From the NCBI GenBank assembly GCA_019916065.1, contig CM034243.1, positions 3,968,001-4,032,000 of the forward strand: DNA of 64,000 nucleotides, written 5' to 3'. The DNA comes from Vitellaria paradoxa (taxonomy: Eukaryota > Streptophyta > Magnoliopsida > Ericales > Sapotaceae). Positions 47,431 to 57,130 of the stretch are shown one piece after another. A program made the translations under genes and the position numbers. The notes under the pieces were generated by a model that did no database searches, was not told the origin of the DNA, and saw only the letters and a list, made by a program, of their open reading frames with translations. Each line of letters opens with the position of its first letter. Within the stretch, counting starts at the first letter, position 1.

Positions 47431-47735
47431 TAGTATATGTTTGATTAAGTAAAAAATAAAAAAATAATAATAACACATATATATATATATATATATATAT
47501 GCGTGTATATGTTTGGTTGGAAAAAGTTAAGGAAAAAGTACAGTAAAAGTATAAAGATGTGACATAAAGTTGATATGTGTTAAAATTTTATTGAAGGAAA
47601 AAATGAAAAGTAATTAAAATTTAGTGACTTTTGGTATTTTTTGATTGGCCAAACAAGCCCTATAGTGTATGTTTGATTAAGTAAAAAATAAAAAAAAATA
47701 ATATATATATATATATATATATGCGTGTATATGTT
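47431..47735. repeat. Direct repeat pair (83 and 73 bp) flanking a MITE-like insert
   Basis: 47431-47513 and 47663-47735 both read TAGT(A)TATGTTTGATTAAGT, then A-rich sequence, (AT)n, and GCGTGTATATGTT. Between them 47511-47660 is MITE-like: GTTTGGTTGG at the left and CCAAACAAGCCC at the right. Confidence 0.8.
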
Positions 47736-49600
47736 CTAACTCATTTTTTTATTACAGGTTATTTAAAAAAAAGTGTAAATTTTTATTTTTTTAACACACT
47801 TTTCTTATTCTTCTTTTTCTTCTTTTTTTTACTCTTCTTTTTCACTTACAATTAGAAAAGTAATAAGATAGGGGCCTTATACCTTTCTTTTCGCCCTCTC
47901 ATCTACGAATTCAGAGGAACTGACATAATTGTTATATCAAATCCATGATATAAAATCTGAATTGTTAATTTTAAATTTAATGGTTCAAATATATTTATAT
48001 TTATTTTAAATTAAAATAATATGAATGCAATTAAACTGTTGAATTATTAAGATTATGTTAACTTAGCAAATCCTCCCCCTTTTCTTCTTTTACTTCCTCT
48101 TAAATCAAATACCGGAAAAGAAAGATTATCCTGATTCTCTCTCTATTTTTTACATCACCACCTACATTACCAGGAACTCATTTTCAGTCCACCTTAACAT
48201 TTCTCATTTTTTTTTTCACATTATTTTCTTGAGTAATATTATATTTTCAAAAAATATAGTAAAAAATTAATACTTATCAGAATGATATAGAGGCATTATT
48301 AGGACTTAACACTTTAAATTATTTAACTTTTTAAAAAATATTTTATAATTACAAATTATTATTAGCACATTATTCTAACTAAAAGTTTTGATCTAATTTT
48401 TAATAAAATATTTTTTTCTCCCTATTTTCCGTGTAAAACTTTTCGGAGTCTTGAGAAGACAGAAGGCTGCATCGAAGTGCAGATGAAACTGAGGTAGGTT
48501 GAATTCCACCGTGCAAACTTTCCTTTCCTTTGTCACTTTCGCTGATCGAATTTTCTGATATTTTTAAAATAGTTGACTATCCTCTTGAAGGCCACGGGCT
48601 CAACCAAACAGGAGATTTTGGATTGTGTACAATTTGGGGCTTGACTCAACTAATTAATTCGTATTTAAATGTAATATTTTAATTACAAAATCACCCACCA
48701 AAACTAAATTAAACGATTCTCAATCTCAAAATCCAGAGACCAATTAAAAAAATCTTGCAATTTTCTCCATTGAAAACAAGTGGACCTTAATATATATATA
48801 TATGTAGCAATCAAAGTAAATGGAGGTCCCATAAAGATCCTCCTCTTTTCTCATGCATATGTTAATTTCCTAAGAACAAAGTCGATGGAAGAGAATGGAT
48901 CCCACATGATGCCTATCAATTCTATACATCATTGAATGCTCTCTATCACACCGTTTGTTTCCATTCACCTCAAATCTCACCGTTGATAAGTGGGGCCTCT
49001 CTTCGATTCTACGGTCGAGAACAAATTTTGTTGGGTTGATGAGTACCAGTAGTACAATATGTTGAACGTAATTTATCAATTAATCGATTTTTAATCGTAA
49101 AAATTAAAACAGTTAATTCCGATGACAGGCTTGTCATGCTTTGCCCCGTTTGGATAGCTGTGAATTTTAAATAACCAAATTTAAAATTAAATTATATTAA
49201 AATATAAATAAAGGAGCTAACATATGTAATATATAGATGGTTGTGCTACTACTTACTAAATGATAAAATTACCATCATTGAGCATTTCAAATAACTATTT
49301 TTTTTATAATAATTTTAAATTTATCATGTTGAATTATTTAGATTCATCATGAAATTTCTATCTAAACTAATTAAATCATGCTTGATTAATTCTCATTAAA
49401 TATTTAGATCAAATTCCTTAATTTAAAGTTCATAAATAAAGACAAATAAGTAGAATTTTAATTTATTTGAATTTAGTTAAGTAAATAACAATTTAGAATA
49501 AATTTATGAGTACTAACTAAAAGTCAAAAAGTATATATTATTTTATTGAAACATTTTATAAGTTAAATTGAACATTTTATCGATTACTTAATTTTAAAAA
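47736..49600. other. AT-rich intergenic DNA, nothing assigned
   Basis: No gene or complete element is recognised. There are only short AT repeats, such as the (AT)n run near 48792-48803. Confidence 0.35.
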
Positions 49601-49823
49601 CGACTCATAAATTGAATTGCCCTCAGGGCGTAGCTCCGTTAGTACTCAGTAGGTAGATCTGCAGGCAAGGGCAAGGTTCGAATTCTCGTTGGACCGAGCC
49701 TCCCCACTAAGAGGCCGCAGAGTCATCCTGACTTACCCCCGCACGTGCTTGTGGGGCCGGGTCGTACGGGCCGACTAGGGTGTCCGATTATACACCTTTT
49801 GCAGGCGAGTCATGAATTGAATT
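49601..49823 (+). mobile_element. tRNA-derived SINE with 18-bp target duplication
   Basis: The element proper is 49619-49805. It begins GCCCTCAGGGCGTAGCTCCG, has a tRNA-like A-box region (CAGTAGGTAGA) and a good B box (GGTTCGAATTC at 49675-49685). A GC-rich body follows, quite unlike the AT-rich surroundings. Flanks at 49601-49618 and 49806-49823 match CGANTCATRAATTGAATT (16 of 18). Confidence 0.82.
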
Positions 49824-50026
49824 TAATAATATTATAAATTTAGTATAAACAAAGTTCATATAACTCACGAATAACTCGATTTAGCCACACTGTACATAAA
49901 TATCAACAACCTTACAGTTTTCATATTATTTGAGACATTATTTTTGCATGATTTAATCAGACGGTTGAAATCATTTGATGTTGTTTGGTTTATATGATCC
50001 ACCATTCCATAATTGAACTTCTCTTT

Positions 50027-50192
50027 GGGCCCGTTTGGTTTGATATATTTTGTTGAAAATCTCCAAAAATTTCTATAAATCTCTGTTAACTTTATATCAG
50101 ATCAATTTTTTTTTCACTGCACGTATTATGAACTCTTTCCAAACCACAATTTATCTCAATTTATCTCATTTTTTCTTACTCCAAACAACCCC
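50027..50192. mobile_element. Tourist-like MITE, 166 bp, TTT target duplication
   Basis: The left end GGGCCCGTTTGG and the reverse complement of the right end GGGGTTGTTTGG form an inverted repeat. TTT lies on both sides (50024-50026, 50193-50195). The interior is the reverse complement of the 43050 copy (GCACGTATTATGAACTCT). Confidence 0.8.
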
Positions 50193-51544
50193 TTTATTTT
50201 CTTAATTATGATGCTATAGACTTTTTGTTTGAAGATCAACCAACACAGCGGTACTGTACTTCGCGTCTGTGAAATTCCTCAATTCCCCCACATGCACTGG
50301 TTAAATTACAGATATATCCCATTTGTATCTGAGGACACAAAGAACAGATGGAAAGTTAACCTCTTTCTTTTCTTTGCCGTTACTGTTTTTACCGCGTCAC
50401 TAATCTCGAGGATCATATCTCTCACTCTCTTTAGAAGCGCGTGCTAACACACTGTTGAAATTTACTTCGCAGATTAACTTATTAGAAGAATAACTAATTA
50501 AAAGTAGGTTGTTTATCTTATTTAATTTTCATTTTGCACAATAATAAGTCCAAATTCAATTTTCGGGTTGACGGCTCCATTGACCTATAAAGTTTAAAGT
50601 ACATTAGTTAAATAAGCTAATATATATATATATATATATCTATATATATATATAAATTATAATGTCACTGTCAATCCCAAATGTATATGCATGGGAAGCC
50701 AATCAAAATTTGATAATTCAAATTTCTTTGACGTTAGCAAGTTTATGTTTTCTCATTGAAAGGAGTAATTTTATTTTATTAGAATTTATTATTAGATTGA
50801 TGTGTGTATTCATTATTAATTTTAAAATTATAATTTTATTAATATTCATATACACAATTAACTGTGTGTAATTATTATTAATTTTAAAATTATAATTTAT
50901 TAACATACATGTATACGATTGAAGTATTAATTATGCATCTTTAGTTTCAATTTCAATTTTGTAAAATTTTGAAATAAATAATTTCAAAAAGAAATTTTTT
51001 AATCTATACGTATCTTAGAACTATTTTAAAAGGTTGAGGAACTAACTCATGAGATTTTAAAATTTGAAGTTAAAAAGTATGAAATTATTGCAAGGAGATC
51101 AAATTTGTAACATTTGAATTTCTCATTCTTGTGTCTATGTAGCACAAAATATTTGAAAAAATAAAAAATTGAATTAATTTAATCACTTTGAGTCAAGTTG
51201 ATTCGGTTTTAGTAGGAGCTAAATCGATTTAATTTTGAGTTCAAAAATTGTTAACCTGATTACTTCAAATTAATTTTTGGTTAATATATTTGTAGACTCA
51301 ACCTGACTATTCTTACTTAATTTTTAAACTTAATTTTGTAAATAATAGTATGTGAACTTTGACTTGAAAAAATCAAAATTAAGTTGGATTTTTTTTTTTT
51401 GAAACTAGGAAAAGATAAAATAAGTTAGATTCTATAGATCATCAATTTGAATTCGAATCCCAAAAAAAAAAAAAAAAATAGATGCCGTAAAAATTAAATT
51501 GATATCATATTTATTATCAACCCTGGTTCTGCTTATCCTATTAA
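50193..51544. other. AT-rich intergenic DNA, nothing assigned
   Basis: It has (AT)n runs at 50621-50653 and a 'TTTTAAAATTATAATTTTATT' type repeat at 50820 and 50881. No gene is recognised. Confidence 0.35.
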
Positions 51545-52117
51545 GATAGCGTTTGGAGTCATAAAAAAATGTAGTTTGAAGTAAATTTTGGCGTTAAGTA
51601 TTTTTTTAAATCGTGTTTTTTGGAGATAAGTAGTGGTAAATCATTAAAACAAAATTCGTTCTAACAGATTCAAAAAATTTTCGTTCCTAATATCTCTTGC
51701 TCTTTCTTTCTCCAAATCGTGTTTTTTTTTTTAAGATGAAAAGTTGTAAACCGTTAAAAGGTTTTCCCAAATCCGAATTCAAAAAATCTCTGCACCCCTA
51801 ATATCTCTCAATCTCTCTCTCTTTAAATTACATTTTTTAGAAATGAATAGTGATAAACTATTTGAACAGTTTTCCCAATTCCGTTGTAACAGATTTAAAA
51901 AATCTCTACACCCCTAATATCTCTCCATTACAACGGAACGGTTTTTCTAAATTCGTTTTCTTCTAGATTTTATATTTTTTTAGTGAAATATTGAAATTTT
52001 TTTAAATTAGTGAAGGTGGAAATGTGTAAATGTATAATAGAAAATTTTAGTAATTTTTAGAAATTGTTGTAGTTTTATTTTATTTTATGTTTTTTTTTTG
52101 GCACGCCAACCGGCGCC
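51545..52117. mobile_element. MITE-like element, about 573 bp, with three internal tandem units
   Basis: The left end GATAGCGTTTGGAGTC and the reverse complement of the right end GGCGCCGGTTGGCGTGCC are similar, with flanks TAA and TAG. Internal units start at 51608, 51714 and 51825, each with AAATCGTGTTTTTT-type sequence then CTAATATCTCTC. It is related to 31814-32304 through the 'TTTTTTGGAGATAAGTAG' block. Confidence 0.6.
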
Positions 52118-52343
52118 TAGGCAAGATTTGTTGGCAAGATGAGGGTGTGCGCCACGCGCCCCGGAATCGCTTGGTAATGAAACTTCCACTTCTGCCATTA
52201 AAATAAGACAAATGAGAAAAAAATAACACAAAATGACCAAACGAAGGAAAGAAATTGGTAACAAATGAAAATCAAGCAAGCTTCGTATTGGGACACAACT
52301 GTCATTTTTTCATCTCAATTTTAATGTTTGCATCCCTCCTCCT

Positions 52344-52352
<9 letters not shown>

Positions 52353-52400
<48 letters not shown>
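52353..52400. repeat. (CT)n microsatellite upstream of the PHD-like gene
   Basis: A CT run with one interruption follows a C-rich stretch, about 260-310 bases upstream of the start codon at 52664. Confidence 0.95.
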
Positions 52401-52460
52401 TCCCTAACTGAAAACGACTGCAAGCAACCTGTGGTCTACCTGTTTGTATCCATTGCATTA

Positions 52461-52480
52461 TAATATATATATATATATAA
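52461..52480 (+). promoter_or_regulatory. Candidate TATA region of the PHD-like gene
   Basis: TATAATATATATATATATAA lies about 185-200 bases upstream of the ATG. A second CT run at 52580-52606 would then fall in the 5' UTR. The choice is positional inference; other AT runs are nearby (52496-52513). Confidence 0.35.
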
Positions 52481-52576
52481 TTGGACATATAATATAATAT
52501 ACATATATAATATGTATTGGAGATGTAACACCGACTCAAACCACTACCCTTCTTTATATTACAAGCTAATTTCCCT

Positions 52577-52607
<31 letters not shown>

Positions 52608-52663
52608 GGGTTTCCATCTGCAGTTTGTGTTCATCGATTCAAGGCTCCAAGTAGCCGTCAGCA

Positions 52664-52806
52664 ATGGTGGATCTTCAGACTGTATGCTGTATGTGCGGTG
52701 ATGTAGGCTTCCCCGACAAGCTGTTCCGCTGCAGCAAGTGCCACCACCGCTTTCAGCACTCGTATGCCGCCGCCGCCACCAACCCCCTTCATTTACACAC
52801 ATCATC

Positions 52807-52847
<41 letters not shown>

Positions 52848-53412
52848 CACACACACACATCATAATCACCTTCACTCACATACCCTCCATGAAATTTCAT
52901 GTTCTGTTGTCATTTTAAGCATATACCCATCTAGAAGAAACACCACCCAACAGCCGCCGCCCACCACCAACCAATCTTCATGATTCATATTACAATTCTT
53001 CCTGAACTGTCCATGAGTTTTTTCTTCTTTTTTTTTTAATTATTACTATTATTTTCTATGATCTGAATTGAATTATATTCAAACGTTTTCATCAACTGTG
53101 TGGTATAGGTATTGTAGCAACTACTACAGCGAGTCATCGGAGCCAATTGAACTCTGCGATTGGTGCCAAACGGAAGAGAAAAGTTCATCAAGACACAGCG
53201 CTTCTTCAAAGAAATCTTCGGCAGCAGCCGCCGGAAATGAGGCCACCGCCGCCACCAACAGATCCGAGTACTCCGGCGACAAGATCAAGCAACACGATCA
53301 CCGGGAAGATCAGAGCGCGGCCGCCGCCGAGAAGGGAAAGAATCCGACCGGCGCGCCTTCTCCGAGACCCACTACCCGCAGGTACAAGCTTCTCAAGGAT
53401 GTCATGTGTTGA
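52664..53412 (+). CDS. Small PHD-like zinc-finger protein, two exons
   Basis: Exon 1 is 52664-52761 (donor CTC|GTATGC), the intron is 347 nt, and exon 2 is 53109-53412 (acceptor GTATAG|GTATTG), joining in phase 2 to a 133-residue protein ending TGA. Residues 8-52 form a C4HC3 finger: C8/C9..C11, C23-x2-C26, H32-x2-C35 and C49-x2-C52. It contains 'CGDVGFPDKLFRC' and 'YCSNYYSES..PIELCDWC', the pattern of the short plant proteins annotated as RING/FYVE/PHD superfamily. Residues 53-130 are low-complexity (Ser, Ala, Lys) and end in a basic 'RRYKLLKDVMC'. PHD fingers commonly read histone tails, but a substrate for this short type is not known to me, so function is unassigned. The finger is split by the intron between H32 and C35, and a (CA)n run lies in that intron. 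Confidence 0.9.
52807..52859. repeat. (CA)n microsatellite in the intron of the PHD-like gene
   Basis: A CA run with one AA interruption begins 44 bases after the donor site. Confidence 0.95.
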
Positions 53413-54938
53413 TGAGTGAAAAAGAATTAAGCAAATCCGTGTCCATAGTAGCAAGCAAGTGTTGATTACATAAGTAGCTTTGCTTTGTGTGCTTTCAGAG
53501 TTTTTGGGTTTTCGTTTGGGCTTCTGGTTTTCATTAGTAAGTTGTTATCAAATAATGAAACCTATATATACACAAAACATATATTAATATATATATTGGT
53601 TTTGCATTAAGGTTTTACTCTCTCTTGTTCTACCATGATTTTAACATGTTTGGCACTGTATATTTTGCCTCGGTTTCCATCTGCAGTTTGGATAATTTTG
53701 GGGATAATTTAGCAAAGTTGATATCAAAAAAGGAAACTTTTGCATATTAGTTTTTAATTACTCGTGTTTCTTCCATGATTTTAACTTGTTTGTCAATACA
53801 TATTTCTTGGGGTAATTAGTGATCAGAATCGATTAGTTTGAGTTTTGATTGTATGTATGGGAGTAGATATACTTTTGGTGGTATTTAATTAAGTGAACTA
53901 GCTTAATGGATTTATAATTAGCTATATACGATGGTGTGGTGTTATGGGGGGTGGTTCAAATAGAAAGAGGCAAAAAGGTTGGTGGTTGCTTGCAGTGAGT
54001 TTGTTTTTCTTGATACGGCTAGGGTTTCTGTATAAGGTTTGTCTTTGTCACCAACTGGGGTTGTAGGTGTGCACACTCACTGCTGTGTTGAGTCTCTTAA
54101 TAAGGAGAGAATTGAATGCACTTGGATGACTTTTTCCCAAAGAAATTCATAGTACCCTGAAGCTGCTGCCTCTTTCAGGTTCACTGAAAGTATTTATGAG
54201 CCCCTTCCTCTATTATTATTGTTTTTTTAATTTTTTCAGGAAAAATGGTAAAATATAATTTAGGCAATTAGTGAAAGAGTAAAGCAATACTACAATAATG
54301 ACTTGCTTCAAAAAATTACTATATATATTCGCGGGTCTAATAATATAGATGAAATTATATATTAAGATGAATTTTAATTTATAAAATATCATTAAGTACT
54401 ACATCATTCTAATAATTTTTTTTAATAAATTCTTCTAAAAGAGTAACATTTTTAATAGCATAAATACATACATGCATCTCTCCTTTGGGAGTTTTCTTTA
54501 ATTTAATATTAATTTAATGTAATAAGGTGCCTAGAATGGGGTGAACTCCAAGGATAGAGTAATTACAAATTGGTGTTGGTGCATTGAACAAAAGTACCTG
54601 GGGGGGGGGGAGAAAATTGAGAGCCAAATGGTTGTTGTATCTAGGCCATTCATTTCAAGTCATGAGCTCTTGATTTTTTTTCATTTTTAATTTTTTCTAC
54701 ATGGCATGAGTAATGTTGACCCGTTGTGGTGTGAAATATCTTAAAAGCGCGCAAGCTGATGAAGTCTCTTCCACTGTATCTGTTTGGCTATTTATGATAA
54801 ACCAACAAAAGCTCTTCTCGATGGGGTCTTGAAATGACATTGAAGCCACGACTTCTATATCCACCAAAATCCTTCCTTCTTTTATTTTTCTAATTTTTTT
54901 CTTTCCATTTTCTCCTAGTTTTATTTTACCATGGGTTA

Positions 54939-54980
<42 letters not shown>

Positions 54981-56084
54981 TATAGACCTATCTGACCTTC
55001 ATGTGCATGTGATTTGAAGATGAAGAAAATTCACTGGAAATGAAAACATTATGACCCATTAGCAGTAGTTTCCATCTGTCCTCACTTTCCTTTGTTTCCA
55101 AACTATCATCAAGGGAGTCACGTGGTTGCTTGGCTTCACTCTCTTCCACCTTTCATTGTCCAACTTGCAAGCAAACTTTGATCAACACAGATTAACAAGC
55201 AATTGTAATGATATATTTTTCACAAATCTCTATGCCTTTTATTCTTTGCCATTATATTAAGTTAAGTTACAAAAAAATTCACACCCAAAATTTAGATTTT
55301 GTACAAATTAAATTTATACCACGCACCCTATTGCATGCACAAATCACACATACATGAGGCTAAAAAATCTGAGTTGACCCGGCTAACACTTAACTGATTG
55401 TATAGAATTTGTCAAAGTTTGGATTTTTCAATCAAATCCAACCAACCCCTTTATTGGTTGTTGCTTTCTTAACATATAGAAGTAAACCAATGGTTGTTTT
55501 GTTTTCATAAGCATGGTATGCTTTAGTTGGAATTACTGGTACCATTTTTAGAAGGGAAATTTTCAAAAGGAAAAAAATAATGGACTGAAAATTTGACTTT
55601 AGTAAAATGAGAAATTGAAATTACAAATACGGGTCATATATTAAGAATTTCAAATTCAGTTCATAATTAAAATATAAAGTTCAGTCCAGTTTTTTCCTTT
55701 TTCTTTCTTTTTTTTTTGGGAATTTTCTCCTTTAGAGACAATGCTGTCTCATGACCAATTAATATGGTGAAACGAAGGCAGAGTTTATAATTTTCTGATG
55801 CATGCGATAGAATATACAACTCATTAGAGTTAGCACTTTGTGCTCCTTCGTGACTTATTACATGGAGTTGGAAAATCAAGAATCTAAGGATTAAATGCAC
55901 CTATATATATTTATATATAGATTGAATCTCCAAAAGATAGTTCAGTAGCTTGAGGTTATAGCTAGGACATATCTGCATATATATATATATATATATATTG
56001 CATGTGATTTCTTTTCCTTACAGAGATAAGAATATATAGAGTCTTTAATGCTGTGTATAAAAACTTTCTAACACATACATGCAG
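53413..56084. other. PHD-like gene 3' flank and intergenic DNA
   Basis: The first 150-200 bases are the probable 3' UTR (AATAATGAAACC near 53552). A perfect CT run lies at 54941-54979 and a G11 run at 54600-54610. No further exon is seen. Confidence 0.4.
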
Positions 56085-57130
56085 ATCCTAGCTAGCCAAC
56101 AACCAAAAGATCTTTGGCTACATTTGGTGTTGGAGGGTGGTAAATATTTAGGAAAATATAATATATACATATATCAACTTCTTTGTGTTTGGGTTGTCTA
56201 GCAGAAGTGAGAATTTATAACCCATTTAAGAGAAAAATTGATCCCAGAAACACAAATATATAATTTAATTAAATTTTTATGTACAAAATAATAAGTTTTG
56301 ACAAACTAAATACGAATCTAGATTATTATTAGAACAAATTTTGTACAGACCTTTTACTGATATTGTACGAGTTAAATTGCAAATTTTATATCAAATTTTT
56401 TCTTATTTCGAGAGGAACAAAAGCCCTTTATTAGATTCTAAAAACAGTAGATGATTTATTTATATCAATCAACACAAAATCCAGTTTAAACTTTGAAATC
56501 AAATTTTAATATAAAAAATGAAAAGAATTCGAAATTCACATACAATTGGCTTTGATACCAATTGTTGTAATAAATTTGTTTACAATTGTATGCAAAGATT
56601 GGAATATTGATTACATAAGAACAAAATATGCGGAAGCGTATCGAATTGTAATTGTTCCATCTTCAACTCTGAAAGATCAAAATACTAGGCTTGGTCTTCC
56701 TCTCTATCATAATCAATATATGACGGCTATCAATGGGCATAACTGTCTGTATATTATGAAGAGATGGAACCTATCCATTATATAGAGGGTGAACAATAGC
56801 CTCACTGGACCCTCCCATAAAAGACCTGCAGTGGACTTAATAATTGGCTCACATTAACCGTCTATTCTCATTATCCCTATTAGGTGCACATAAGCCCAAC
56901 AAAATAGATCACAATAAAATGGGCCTTATAATGTACGTTCTTATCTTTAACTTGGTTCTAACCCATTTTTTTTTACAAAATAAAAATTAATTAATATATG
57001 CTTAACGTATGAAAAATTCCGACAACATCATATCCTAGCTAACCAACAACCAAAAGATCTTTGGGTACATTTGGTGTTCGAGGGTGGTAAATATTTAGGA
57101 AAATATAATATATACATATATCAACTTCTT
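56085..57130. repeat. 99-bp direct repeats 848 bp apart
   Basis: 56085-56183 and 57032-57130 are nearly identical (three differences seen). Both begin ATCCTAGCTA and contain CCAAAAGATCTTTGG and GGTGGTAAATATTTAGG. Between them, 56549-56560 (reverse complement TGGTATCAAAGC) resembles a Met-tRNA primer-binding site, with an LTR-like TGTTGTAATAAA edge next to it at 56563. Confidence 0.85.

Noticed and set aside
49619..49700. Possible functional tRNA gene
   Set aside because: The A-box region is disrupted, no cloverleaf with an acceptor stem can be made, and 18-bp target duplications mark it as a SINE.
56546..56785. Plus-strand open frame of 79 codons
   Set aside because: It begins inside a primer-binding-site-like motif and an LTR-like segment, so non-coding retroelement sequence is more likely.
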